Source: an uncultured Lachnospiraceae bacterium
Lineage (GTDB): Bacteria; Bacillota; Clostridia; Lachnospirales; Lachnospiraceae
DNA: 64,000 bases
Assembly: GCA_947172705.1 (NCBI GenBank)
Contig: CAMWCA010000003.1
Span: 55,069 to 119,068 of the forward strand
Direction: 5' to 3'
In this document: piece by piece, positions 35,801 to 44,671 of the stretch
How the letters are laid out: each line of letters opens with the position of its first letter
How positions within the stretch are numbered: the stretch's first letter is position 1
Program-made: the position numbers and the translations under genes
Notes under the pieces: generated by a model
Told to the model about the DNA's origin: nothing
Databases searched by the model: none
The model's input: only the letters and a program-made list of their open reading frames with translations

Positions 35801-37231
35801 TTACTTACCGTTATTTGCCAGCATGAATCTTAAATCATGCACCAGATTCCGGTCTCTTCCTCCGGTCAATTCCACCGCGCGCCGCATTTTTTTCAGTGCT
35901 TCTTCCTTTTCTCCTGTTCGGTAAAGCGCCATTGCATAACCGCCAAGGGCATAAGAGTCTTCCGCATTTTCCTCAAGCACTTTCTCATTTGCTTCAAGGC
36001 AGCGTGCATAGTTACCGCACATAAATTCGCAGTAGCCTTTTGCCTTCAGGGCGTCTGCATTTTCAGGGTCAAGCCGAAGCACTTGTCCAAGTGCAAACGC
36101 TGCCTCCTGATATTCGCCCTGCCGCATCAGGGCATCTGCCAGTTTAAACAGCGCGTCTCTGTCTTCGCATACAGCATATTTATCTTCCATCTGTTTTAAA
36201 GAAAGATGGTAAGCGCAATACTGGTTTTCGGAATAAATGTCGCCGTTCATGGTCAGTCTGGTGTTGGGGCATCCCCCCAGACACTTACTGCCATAAGTGC
36301 AATTTCTGCAGGCGCCGGATAATTTTTCCTTGGTCATTTCCCTGCGCCAGAGGAAATTGTTTTCATCCTCCCAGATTTCCCGCAGCGTGCGCTGCCTGAT
36401 ATTACCTTCGATAAACTCCTGGTCACGGATGGAGGTGCAGCCTAAAATGTCGCCGTTTTGCAAAATGCCAAACCCACGGGTACCCGCGTTGCACCCATCC
36501 CAGGGGGCGATCAAATTCGTCTGGTAGGCGATCTTCTTGATCTCCATTTCCTTTTTGGTGTAATAGCCAATACAATCGGCAAGATAAATTGCAATTCTTC
36601 CCTCTCTGGCTACGTCATAGGCAAAATCAATGATCTCCCTGATCTGCTCTGGTTCCAGTACCCAGTCGGGACGTTCCTTCAGGTTTCCCATGGGCAGCCC
36701 CAGCTGTACCTGCCAGCTTTTGACCCCCATGCCGATCAGTTCTTCCTTCAATTCTTTCAGAATATGGATATTCTGTTTGGTAATCGTTGTCACTGCACCG
36801 GTGTAGATCCCAAGCCTTTTCATAGTGAGAAAAGCGGTTTTTGCATGTTCAAAGGCTCCCTCTCTCCTGATCTTGTCATGGATCTGAGGCGTGCCGTCAA
36901 TGCTGATGGCAACAGTGGAAATTCCGCTTTCCTTTAGCTTTTGTGCCTTCTCCTGATCAAGCAGCCAGCCGTTTGTGATCATATTCACAGCCACCCCTGA
37001 TGAGGCAAGGCGTTCCACCAGCATCGGGACATCCTTCCTTGTAAGCGGTTCCCCACCTGAAAGGGTGATCCATTTCAATCCTAATTCCGCTATCTGGTCG
37101 CAGAGGTTCAGCGCTTCTTCTGTGGTAAGCTCGTCTGCCAGGGGTTCCGCACAGGAAGAACCGCAATGTCCGCACCGCATGTTACATCCCATGGTCACTT
37201 CCCAGACACAGGTAATCGGTTGGTATTTCAT
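35801..37231 (-). CDS. Radical SAM/SPASM enzyme with C-terminal TPR repeats
   Basis: A 476-residue enzyme. The radical SAM cluster is held by CNMRCGHC near residue 15, followed by the SAM motif SGGEPLTRKD. A SPASM-type region includes GCNAGTRGFGILQNGDILGC, then CRNCTYGSKCLGGCPNTR and QYCAYHL, giving enough cysteines for auxiliary clusters. The last ~125 residues are TPR repeats (LFKLADALMRQGEYQEAAFA, YALGGYAMALYRTGEKEEAL). SPASM enzymes commonly modify peptides. It starts 12 nt after a protein with six cysteine repeats, with its AGGAGG overlapping that stop, so the repeat protein is the obvious candidate substrate. The TPRs could bind it. Confidence 0.9.
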   Translation of the reverse strand: MKYQPITCVWEVTMGCNMRCGHCGSSCAEPLADELTTEEALNLCDQIAELGLKWITLSGGEPLTRKDVPMLVERLASSGVAVNMITNGWLLDQEKAQKLKESGISTVAISIDGTPQIHDKIRREGAFEHAKTAFLTMKRLGIYTGAVTTITKQNIHILKELKEELIGMGVKSWQVQLGLPMGNLKERPDWVLEPEQIREIIDFAYDVAREGRIAIYLADCIGYYTKKEMEIKKIAYQTNLIAPWDGCNAGTRGFGILQNGDILGCTSIRDQEFIEGNIRQRTLREIWEDENNFLWRREMTKEKLSGACRNCTYGSKCLGGCPNTRLTMNGDIYSENQYCAYHLSLKQMEDKYAVCEDRDALFKLADALMRQGEYQEAAFALGQVLRLDPENADALKAKGYCEFMCGNYARCLEANEKVLEENAEDSYALGGYAMALYRTGEKEEALKKMRRAVELTGGRDRNLVHDLRFMLANNGK

Positions 37232-37243
37232 ACTGCTTCCTCC

Positions 37244-38035
37244 TTAGCGACGGGGACGACGGGGTCTTGTGATAAACGGCTCATTCTCAGTAGTTGCATC
37301 CTGCACGCCGCAAGGATATCCATATTTCATAACCGCATCCTGGGCTCCACAGAAATATCCGTACTTCATCCCTGCATCCTGGGCTCCGCAGAAATATCCG
37401 TACTTCATCCCTGCATCCTGAGCTCCGCAGAAATATCCATACTTCATCCCTGCATCCTGTCTTTCGCAATTATTTGCATAATCTGCATATGCATCCTGTA
37501 ACCCGCAGGGATATCCGTAATCCGTACAAGGGTACATAGGCTGAGGAAGACCATATTCCGTTACCAGCGGAACCCTCATCTGGGGAAGACCATAAGGCTT
37601 CTGCACCTGTGCCTGCTCCCATGGCGGCAAAACGCCATAAGGAATTGCGCTGTTCGTTGTAGTACATCTGTTTGCCTGGTTAAACTCAAATCCATATAAT
37701 TCATTTACATTTTCGCTATAAGCAACAAAATCCTCCGAGTTGCTGGGAATAATACTTAATTCCACTTTATACTCCCTTTCAATCCGTGTGGGTTCAAAGG
37801 TACACGCCATAACAAAAGTTATTTCTCCCTCTGCTTCTTCTGCCGATGATACGCCAAAATGGAATTTCTGCAAAGTAGGCGATACTGCCGGTCCTGTGGC
37901 AATCTTTTCTTCCCCCTCAAGGATAATCCCTTTCGGCAGCCCTGACAGGCACCAGCCGTATCCCGAAGATCCAATCATCGACTGCAGTTCAATTGAAAAT
38001 GTCTTTCCCTCCAATACTACCATTTTCTGTCCCAT
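37244..38035 (-). CDS. I42-inhibitor-like protein with six cysteine-containing 13-residue repeats (putative modified peptide precursor)
   Basis: A 263-residue protein in two parts. Residues 1-~95 resemble a chagasin/inhibitor I42 domain, with GSSGYGWCLSGLPKGIIL and a closing strand EREYKVELSIIP. A proline/tyrosine-rich linker (YGLPQMRVP, YGLPQPMYP) follows. Residues 177-254 are six units of exactly 13 residues, CGLQDAYADYANN, CERQDAGMKYGYF, CGAQDAGMKYGYF twice, CGAQDAVMKYGYP and CGVQDATTENEPF, with a basic tail. There is no signal peptide. It is directly upstream of the radical SAM enzyme. I infer that the repeats are the modification site and the folded N-terminus serves as recognition domain. 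It could instead be a structural repeat protein. Confidence 0.82.
   Translation of the reverse strand: MGQKMVVLEGKTFSIELQSMIGSSGYGWCLSGLPKGIILEGEEKIATGPAVSPTLQKFHFGVSSAEEAEGEITFVMACTFEPTRIEREYKVELSIIPSNSEDFVAYSENVNELYGFEFNQANRCTTTNSAIPYGVLPPWEQAQVQKPYGLPQMRVPLVTEYGLPQPMYPCTDYGYPCGLQDAYADYANNCERQDAGMKYGYFCGAQDAGMKYGYFCGAQDAGMKYGYFCGAQDAVMKYGYPCGVQDATTENEPFITRPRRPRR
37274..37507 (-). repeat. Six 39-bp in-frame tandem repeats
   Basis: Each 39-bp unit encodes 13 residues beginning with a TGC cysteine. The four central units are nearly identical at DNA level (for example GCATCCTGGGCTCCGCAGAA on the plus strand) and the outer two are diverged. Unequal exchange could change the copy number. Confidence 0.9.
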
Positions 38036-38424
38036 TTCATTTCCTCCTTCATTACGTTTTTGTTTATCGGCAAAGTCTCAGGAAATCTCTTCCCCCAAAC
38101 CCTGCCTCTGTGCTATGCCTTCATTATAGCAAAGTAACCCTTTCAAAAACGCATGTGGCATTAAGAGGGCCCGTTTTGGCAACAAAATAATATACTGTCA
38201 TATTCCTTCAAAAACTTACAATTTAATACCTTCACAGTATTTTTGTGCATCTTTTTAAAAAGTTTCCAAATCTTACAATTATATATGCCAATTATGACAA
38301 GTTAATTTTTTCATTTTGTCCATTTTGCCAAAATTCGACAAAATGCTTACAAATTTTCCCATTTTTTCTCCGTCTTAAAGTATAATTTAAAAGAAACACA
38401 AAAAGCTTCGGCAGGGAGGATAAC
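38036..38424. other. AT-rich divergent intergenic region
   Basis: This 389-bp gap separates the minus-strand repeat-protein/radical SAM operon from the plus-strand LytTR system. It contains several TTACAA and GACAAA/TTTGTC-like motifs, some of which could be LytTR-family half sites, but no convincing promoter pair or structured RNA could be fixed by eye. Confidence 0.4.
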
Positions 38425-39156
38425 ATGCGAATTGCAATTATAGATGACTCAGCGGATGACCGTACAGCGATTGCAAACTATCTTCACCAATATTTTCACG
38501 AGATCTCCTGTCCTGAAGCCGCTGTGATCGAAAAATTTGAAACTGGCGAACAGTTTGCGGCGCATTTTGCAGAAGGAGCATACGAGCTGATTCTGATCGA
38601 TTATTTTATGCACACCATGAACGGGCTGGACACTGCCAGAATGATCCGCCGGCTGGATTCCTTTGTCTCTATCATCTTTATCACGGCAAGCAGGGACTAT
38701 GCCATCGACTGCTACAAGGTCCGCGCTTCTGATTATATTGTCAAGCCTGTCACTTATGCCCAAATATCAGAAACCATGTCCCTGATCGATCTGAATATGC
38801 TATTGGAGAAGCAATGTATACAGATTACCTGCGGCAGAGAACAGCTTAAAATTTTTTTAAAGGACATCATTTACTGCGATGCCTCCGGTCATTACGTCCA
38901 GATCCACGCCAAAGGGTTCCCGACTTTGCGCTCCCGGATCTCTTTTGAAAAATTTATTAAAGCCCTCCTGCCCTATCCCCAGTTTCTATTATGCTACCGG
39001 GGCTGTCTGGTGAATATGGATCATATGGTCCGAATCGAAAATCTGGATTTTGTGACCAGCGAGGGAGAGCATATTCCCATACGGCAGAAAGACTGCGGGC
39101 GTCTGTCTCAAACCTATTATAATTATATTTTTTCAAAAGTCAGGAGCCATCCATAA
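38425..39156 (+). CDS. LytTR-type response regulator (AgrA-like)
   Basis: A 243-residue regulator with a receiver domain (acidic IIDDSADD, phosphoacceptor LILIDYFMHTMNGLD, then FITASRDY and IVKPVTY) and a C-terminal LytTR DNA-binding domain (IIYCDASGHYVQIHAKG, YRGCLVNMDHMVRIENLDF). The good GGGAGG site precedes the ATG. It overlaps the kinase gene by one base; both belong to a quorum- or peptide-sensing type system. Confidence 0.93.
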   Translation: MRIAIIDDSADDRTAIANYLHQYFHEISCPEAAVIEKFETGEQFAAHFAEGAYELILIDYFMHTMNGLDTARMIRRLDSFVSIIFITASRDYAIDCYKVRASDYIVKPVTYAQISETMSLIDLNMLLEKQCIQITCGREQLKIFLKDIIYCDASGHYVQIHAKGFPTLRSRISFEKFIKALLPYPQFLLCYRGCLVNMDHMVRIENLDFVTSEGEHIPIRQKDCGRLSQTYYNYIFSKVRSHP

Positions 39157-40463
39157 TGGAACCGATCAAAATTTTACAAATTTTTATATATGTTTTCCTG
39201 GATCTGACTCCCTGCCTTGTTTTGGCACTGTCTCCCTTCCAGAGCCATTTCCGCTTTTCACGGTTAAAAACCTATCTGCTTATCCCTCTGCTGTTTTTAA
39301 CCGTTTTTATTTGCAGACTGCTGGTAATTCAGGGAATACCTGCTGCCAGACTCTTTACGGTTTTGTGGATCGGCATATACCTTTCCCTTTATGCCGCCTG
39401 TCTGGAGCTTCCTGCCCGTATATTGCTTTTTGTTTTGCTGACAATTTTAAATTACGGAAGCTTTAAAGCAATCGTTGTCAATGGATTGATCCGCTTTTTG
39501 CCCTTTTCTCCTGTTGAACGTTATTCTTTTCTTTCCAGCATCCTGTTGCTTTTCGTTTATCTGTTTACATTTCCCTTTATGTATCTGATGATGAAGGAAA
39601 AGATGGGACCTTTGATCAATGAAACAGACAATAACAGATACTGGCGTTTTCTCTGGCTGGTTCCTGCCATCTTTTGTCTTTCCTATTATTACAATCTCTA
39701 TGCCAATGGCGGTATTATGATCTTCTCCGCTAAGAGCAGCAATGTATTTTTTGCATTATTATATAACCTTGGCGCCCTTTTCATCACTTTCCTGATTTTG
39801 CAGCTTCTCAAAGAGTGTAATGACAAGCTGCTTCTGGAAAAAGAAAACCATCAGCTTGCCATGCAAACTGTCCGATATGAAAATTTAAACTGCCGTATAG
39901 AGGAAGCAAGGATCGCAAGGCATGACCTGCGGCAGCATTTATCCGTTATGCAGTCCTTTTTACAGAGCCATAATTACCAAAAGCTTTCCGATTATATTCA
40001 CGAATACATTTCCGCCCTCCCCTCCGATTCGCCTATTACCTATTGCGAAGACTGCGCATTGAATGCTTTGATCGTCTATTATGAAACGATTGCAAAAGAC
40101 CACCATATCCGTTTTTCAGCGAACATCGACTATCCGCCAGAAAGTGGAATTCTCCCTTCCGATGCGGTTATCCTGTTTGGAAATCTTCTGGAAAACGCTT
40201 TGGAATCCTGTATGCGCGCATCAATGCCAGATCCTTTTATCTCCCTTCATATAAAGCCCATACATCGTATGATCGTAGTTACCTTAGACAACACCTGCAC
40301 CCTTTACCCTGTGCATTACAAAGATGGTTTTGCATCCGCAAAAGAGCCCCGCTCTGGAATAGGCACTGCTTCTATCTGCAAAATCGCGGAAAAGTATAAT
40401 GGAACCGTAAAATTCGAAATTAAAAACAACATATTTTACAGTTCTGTGATGTTAAGCCCATAA
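39156..40463 (+). CDS. GHKL sensor histidine kinase (AgrC-like)
   Basis: A 435-residue kinase with six or seven N-terminal membrane helices (residues ~1-215). A dimerisation helix follows with the probable phosphorylated histidine in ARIARHDLRQHLSVMQ, then a GHKL ATPase domain (N-box ILFGNLLENALESCM, then a weak G-box TLDNTC and GIGTASICKIAEKY). This is the AgrC-type architecture of peptide-sensing kinases. No AgrD/AgrB pair is seen nearby; the next gene encodes a papain-like amidase. Confidence 0.9.
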   Translation: MEPIKILQIFIYVFLDLTPCLVLALSPFQSHFRFSRLKTYLLIPLLFLTVFICRLLVIQGIPAARLFTVLWIGIYLSLYAACLELPARILLFVLLTILNYGSFKAIVVNGLIRFLPFSPVERYSFLSSILLLFVYLFTFPFMYLMMKEKMGPLINETDNNRYWRFLWLVPAIFCLSYYYNLYANGGIMIFSAKSSNVFFALLYNLGALFITFLILQLLKECNDKLLLEKENHQLAMQTVRYENLNCRIEEARIARHDLRQHLSVMQSFLQSHNYQKLSDYIHEYISALPSDSPITYCEDCALNALIVYYETIAKDHHIRFSANIDYPPESGILPSDAVILFGNLLENALESCMRASMPDPFISLHIKPIHRMIVVTLDNTCTLYPVHYKDGFASAKEPRSGIGTASICKIAEKYNGTVKFEIKNNIFYSSVMLSP

Positions 40464-40481
40464 ATCAAAGGAGGAATTTAA

Positions 40482-41417
40482 ATGAAAACAGTATTACAAA
40501 AAGGAGATCTGATCTTATTTTTTGCAGGCGAAACCTGGCTGAGCAAGTCCATCGCCTATCTTACCAACGCAGAGGTAACACATGCCGCCATGGTTTATTC
40601 GGAGGATTCCATTATTGAGATTCTCGCCGACGGTCCTCAGGTTAATCCGATCTCCCTCCAGGATAACGAGCAGGAGGGGCATAAAGCTTATCTTGTGCGC
40701 CATGTACCGGAGCTGGACTTCGCGCCTCTCAAACGATCGGCGGATGAATATCTGCAATCAGATGCCTTCTATGACTTTCCCGGGCTGTTTCTTTTGGGCG
40801 GTCTCCTGATTTACCATAAGATCATCCCCTCTCCCCAGACGCTCAAGTGTACGGAGCTCATTCTGGAAGCAGGCATTCTCATGCTCGACCGCTTCATACA
40901 TCAAAAGCTTCTTCATCATACCGGAAAACCCATGGTCTGCTCCCAATTTATCTACCAGCTTTATTATGACTGTGGAGGAGATTACCGAATCCCTATCGTG
41001 GATGGGTGCTTTTCCCCAAAAGAAGAAAACGATACGTGCTGTAACGGCGAAATATGCTTGGCTGACCTTCTCTACGAAGACACTGCCGCGGAAAATGAGG
41101 AACCCTTATCCCTTTTTTCTGTAAAAGAAGAAGAAATGAATTCTCCCTCTTTTACAGAAGACCTGGCGGAGAAACTATACCTTGCCCTGTCGCAGACAGA
41201 TCAGGCGGTGTCTGATCTGAACTTTTTGTCTGCAAAGCCCCATGACACAGGCAGGGTGCTTTCCCTTGCCCGGCAATTTCTCGATAAGGTGAGGAAATTA
41301 CAGCAAAAGCTCGGTTTGGATCTGCCCTTAGACGCCATGTTCGTCACAGTGGCTGATCTTGCTTACCATGCGCCCAGCCTCAAAAAAGTTGACGACGTTT
41401 ATATCAAACGGCTGTAA
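40482..41417 (+). CDS. YiiX-type permuted papain-like amidase
   Basis: A 311-residue protein. Its first 190 residues match the YiiX/YebB permuted NlpC/P60 family: KGDLILFFAGETWLSKSIAY, the catalytic His in TNAEVTHAAMVYSED, and the catalytic Cys in MVCSQFIYQLYYDCGGDY. The order His then Cys is the permuted form. The C-terminal ~100 residues are helical. No signal peptide, so it is either cytoplasmic or exported by another route. It is 18 nt after the kinase gene, and probably regulated by or acting with that two-component system. Relatives hydrolyse amide or thioester bonds in peptides or lipids. Confidence 0.82.
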   Translation: MKTVLQKGDLILFFAGETWLSKSIAYLTNAEVTHAAMVYSEDSIIEILADGPQVNPISLQDNEQEGHKAYLVRHVPELDFAPLKRSADEYLQSDAFYDFPGLFLLGGLLIYHKIIPSPQTLKCTELILEAGILMLDRFIHQKLLHHTGKPMVCSQFIYQLYYDCGGDYRIPIVDGCFSPKEENDTCCNGEICLADLLYEDTAAENEEPLSLFSVKEEEMNSPSFTEDLAEKLYLALSQTDQAVSDLNFLSAKPHDTGRVLSLARQFLDKVRKLQQKLGLDLPLDAMFVTVADLAYHAPSLKKVDDVYIKRL

Positions 41418-41435
41418 GGAAACAGACCGTTCCAG

Positions 41436-41484
41436 GCAGGGGCAGATACGACCGGCACAATTGGTATCTGCCCTGCATTTTTTG
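41436..41484 (+). terminator. Terminator of the LytTR/kinase/amidase operon
   Basis: GCAGGGGCAGATAC pairs with GTATCTGCCCTGC and is followed by ATTTTTT. Confidence 0.9.
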
Positions 41485-41487
41485 CAT

Positions 41488-41520
41488 AAGAAAAAGATGG
41501 CTGACAACAACCATCTTTTC
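41488..41520 (-). terminator. Terminator of the second LytTR operon
   Basis: On the minus strand AAAAGATGG pairs with CCATCTTTT and the stem runs into TTTCTT. Confidence 0.8.
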
Positions 41521-41551
41521 CCGTTATAAAAAAACACAAATCTCACAGCCT

Positions 41552-42298
41552 TTATCCTTTGGCGTTATATTTTCCACCGCCGAACAGGGCGTCGAAAATA
41601 TCGCTTCCATGCTGATTGTAAGTATAATTGCCTGCATATTGGCTTCTGTTTAAAACTGCAAGATTGGTATCCGCATTGGCAGCCACATTGGAAGCTCTTT
41701 TCCCGATATCATCTATAAAGGAACCGGCGCTTCCCAATACTTCCTTCAGCTGCTTCGCATCCGCACCCTTTAAAAGTTCCTGATTCAGGGCGAGGGTTCC
41801 ATCGTTTCTCTGGGTAATGCCCAGCCCCTCCAGCTTGGATTTGGCATTGTCAAAGTAGCTCTTCATCTGCTTTATGTAGATCTTGTTGACGTTTCCGCCC
41901 TCCTCTGACATCTTCCGCATCATCAGATTGTAATCCTCTATGATACTGGGCACTTCCCTTATGACAGTATCCTTATACTTTGCAATTTCTTCCTCTGTAA
42001 GCTGATCCCATTCCTTCTCCGGCTGATTCAAAAGCGCCTTGGTTCGGTTCTGCAGACTTTCCGCCGCTTTCTTGATAGATGTATAATTTTCCTTGGAACT
42101 CACATCCGCCTTGCTTAGACCGCTGTACTTCTGCTTATTTGCAGCCTTTTTAATGGCGTTTGCACGGGAATTTTGATTATTGCCTGCGCCGGCTGCACGG
42201 ATCGCCCCGATATTGGCATTTTGAGATCTTGCCCTGGACTTTGCCTGGCTGATCATTCTATTGTGTAAAATCAAAGAGTTAATTCCATTTCGTGCCAT
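41552..42298 (-). CDS. Unknown Asn/Ala-rich helical protein linked to a LytTR system
   Basis: A 248-residue protein of unknown family. The N-terminus is rich in Ala, Asn and Arg (MISQAKSRARSQNANIGAI), the middle is helical and charged (KEWDQLTEEEIAKYKDTVIR), and the C-terminus is Gly/Asn-rich (YAGNYTYNQHGSDIFDALF). It overlaps the kinase gene by 20 nt. The helical ends and length recall rod-like flagellar or surface proteins, but no family can be named. The protein at 44.7-45.4 kb is also unknown and bracketed with this system. Confidence 0.7.
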   Translation of the reverse strand: MARNGINSLILHNRMISQAKSRARSQNANIGAIRAAGAGNNQNSRANAIKKAANKQKYSGLSKADVSSKENYTSIKKAAESLQNRTKALLNQPEKEWDQLTEEEIAKYKDTVIREVPSIIEDYNLMMRKMSEEGGNVNKIYIKQMKSYFDNAKSKLEGLGITQRNDGTLALNQELLKGADAKQLKEVLGSAGSFIDDIGKRASNVAANADTNLAVLNRSQYAGNYTYNQHGSDIFDALFGGGKYNAKG

Positions 42299-43823
42299 TT
42301 GTTTCCTCCATTCCCTGAAGCATGACCTCCAGCAAAAACATTCCGCCGTTGGCTTCCCACCTCAGTGTGCCATAATATTTTTCTGCACAGCTTAACATAT
42401 TCTTCATGCCAAAGCCATGCGCCATATCGTCGCCCTTTTGGGTCAAAGGCATTTTACTGCCTTCCTTCAACCGCAGGGTTCCGGTAAATGTATTTCTGAT
42501 TTCTATAAAAAACATATTATTTTTTACATAAGAATCCAGCTTGATATATGGATTCTTTTCTCCCCGAACAGCTTCCAGGGCATTGTCCAGACCGTTATTT
42601 AAAAGAATACTCACATCGAAAGCGCTAAACCCCAGCCCTTTCGGAAAAATGAAGCTGTTCTCAAACAGAATTTTTTCCTGCTCCGCCTTCCGCATTTTCC
42701 GGCTGACTACCACATCTGTAACCGGATTCCCGGTGCTGCACTGCATATCCAGCTCTTCCATGGTATTGCACAAATCATCCAGATACCGACGCATTTCTTC
42801 TCCATATCTTTCGGATGTTTCACCACCGGTATCGTCACTGCTTCCCAGATCACCGCTTTCCCGCTTCATCAGAAGCTCCAGGTCAGCCACATGATTTTTC
42901 ATGTCATGGCGCATCCCCCGGATTCCATCATAGAGACGCTCCACATCCCGCATATGCTCTTCCATGTCGCTGATACGGGTTTGGTAGACCTCTACCAGCA
43001 TTTCCTGCTCACTGCTTTCCACCAGCTTTCTCAAAACCACAGCGCTTAATATGATTGAGAGCAGGCACAACCCCGATACTACAGGGATCAACAGCCAGCT
43101 TTCCGGATACTCATCCATCAAAAACATTACCTGGGGACCTTTGAAATCAAACAGGATGCTTCTCACCAAAATACAAAAGCAAAATCCCATTACCACTGGT
43201 ACAAACAAAAACGCTTCCTGTATCCTGCCAAGCCTTCTGTCCAGGCTGGCTAAATTCTGATAGATGCTCTTTATCCCCTTATAAAGCAGGACAAAAAATA
43301 CAACCTGATAGGAAAGATTCCACAATAACTGTATAATCCCGAATATCTCCATAAAATGCGCCAGAAAAAATCCATTTTGTTCCACCGCCAGATAGGTTAT
43401 CACTGCCGAGATCCCTTCCATTAACAGAACAAAAAGAGAATGAAGGGTAAAAAGAATCAGCTCATGTACTGTGTAAACTGTAAAAACCGGATAAATGATC
43501 TCACTTTTGCGCCCCGCATAAAAATACAGGCAATAAATTGTCATAAGCAGCAGACTCAGCAACATGGGCAAGATGCTTGCCCTGCTCTTCACCAATCCCT
43601 GTTCATCGCCTAAAAGCAGCTTTTTCATTGGCGACAGGTAATGGATCATCATATAAAAAGTCACTGAAACTACTACAAAACCGATCTTTACCCACCTTTC
43701 GCCCTTTTCATATCTGCTCTTTACCGACAGAAGCCCATGTACCATGTAAGCCATCAAACCCCTTTTCAGGATCTGTCCTGCCAAATCCATGGCGAAATAG
43801 ATTATATCACTCAAACCATCCAT
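42279..43823 (-). CDS. GHKL sensor histidine kinase of second LytTR system
   Basis: A 514-residue kinase with about six N-terminal helices (residues ~5-270). A helical stretch follows with GIRGMRHDMKNHVADLELLM carrying the likely phosphohistidine, then a GHKL ATPase domain (ILLNNGLDNALEAVRGE, KGDDMAHGFGMKNMLSCAEKY). It lies 8 nt after the LytTR regulator gene. The kinase type is that of cell-density or host-signal sensing in clostridia. The ligand is unknown. Confidence 0.92.
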   Translation of the reverse strand: MDGLSDIIYFAMDLAGQILKRGLMAYMVHGLLSVKSRYEKGERWVKIGFVVVSVTFYMMIHYLSPMKKLLLGDEQGLVKSRASILPMLLSLLLMTIYCLYFYAGRKSEIIYPVFTVYTVHELILFTLHSLFVLLMEGISAVITYLAVEQNGFFLAHFMEIFGIIQLLWNLSYQVVFFVLLYKGIKSIYQNLASLDRRLGRIQEAFLFVPVVMGFCFCILVRSILFDFKGPQVMFLMDEYPESWLLIPVVSGLCLLSIILSAVVLRKLVESSEQEMLVEVYQTRISDMEEHMRDVERLYDGIRGMRHDMKNHVADLELLMKRESGDLGSSDDTGGETSERYGEEMRRYLDDLCNTMEELDMQCSTGNPVTDVVVSRKMRKAEQEKILFENSFIFPKGLGFSAFDVSILLNNGLDNALEAVRGEKNPYIKLDSYVKNNMFFIEIRNTFTGTLRLKEGSKMPLTQKGDDMAHGFGMKNMLSCAEKYYGTLRWEANGGMFLLEVMLQGMEETNGTKWN

Positions 43824-43831
43824 CCTGTTAT

Positions 43832-44530
43832 TTACTTTCTCCGAAGATATTCCATGTAGCTATTTACAAAAGCACTGTACTTCTGCTTTGCCATCAGGAT
43901 CGTTTCCCCGTTTTTCAACTGTATATTTCCGGTGTCATACCCTTTCACAGCGCCAAGATTCACAAGATAGCCCCTGTGGCAGCGAAAAAACTGTTCCCCT
44001 AATATTTCCTCCAGCTCACTCATTTTGGCATAATAGGAAACCTGTTCCTCCTTTAAATGAAGAACCACCTTTCTTGCGTCATTTTCCGCATACAGGATCT
44101 CTCCTCTGGGAATATTCCTGTGAATTCCCTTTACCCGTATTACCAAAGGTTCCGCCTGCCTGACAGGCCTGCATTCTTCTATGGCAAGATCCAGCACCCT
44201 AAAAAATTTTTCCTCGTCAATGGGCTTAAGCAGATATTGAAACGCCTGCACGTCAAAAGCATCAAAAACATACTCCTTTAGCGCCGTAACAAACACGATC
44301 ACCGCCTCAGATTCCTGCCTGAGCTTTTTTGCCATATCTATTCCGCTCATATCCTTCAGGTCAATGTCCAGAAAAAAAATGTCAAAATCCTTTCCTGCTT
44401 CCAGCAATTCCTTTCCCGATGAAAAGATTTCCACCTGGCAGTCCTTCTTGCAAGAAAGCCTTCTTTCGATCAACTGTTTCAGATATTCTCCCATGCTCTT
44501 TTCATCATCGCAAACCGCAATCCGAAGCAT
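43832..44530 (-). CDS. LytTR-type response regulator
   Basis: A 232-residue regulator: receiver domain (CDDEKSMG, phosphoacceptor IFFLDIDLKDMSGID, VFVTALKEYVFDAF, LLKPIDEEKF) then LytTR (ILYAENDARKVVLHLKEEQV, FRCHRGYLVNLGAVKGYDTG). First gene of an operon with the kinase and the unknown 248-residue protein. The 44531-44671 gap is AT-rich and probably holds the promoter. Confidence 0.93.
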   Translation of the reverse strand: MLRIAVCDDEKSMGEYLKQLIERRLSCKKDCQVEIFSSGKELLEAGKDFDIFFLDIDLKDMSGIDMAKKLRQESEAVIVFVTALKEYVFDAFDVQAFQYLLKPIDEEKFFRVLDLAIEECRPVRQAEPLVIRVKGIHRNIPRGEILYAENDARKVVLHLKEEQVSYYAKMSELEEILGEQFFRCHRGYLVNLGAVKGYDTGNIQLKNGETILMAKQKYSAFVNSYMEYLRRK

Positions 44531-44671
44531 CTTAAACTCATGTCCTTTCCATCTGCTGTAACATAAAGCACAATAAATGAATCTTATATGTATATATCGG
44601 TCTGTTTTCTGAAAGTTGAAATTACCTTGTAATGAAAAGATATTTTTTTGTAATCAATGTCATTCCTGTGT

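Noticed and set aside
37274..37507. Regular 39-bp repeats that might be a CRISPR array
   Set aside because: The units are contiguous, coding in frame, and have no unique spacers; no cas gene is present.
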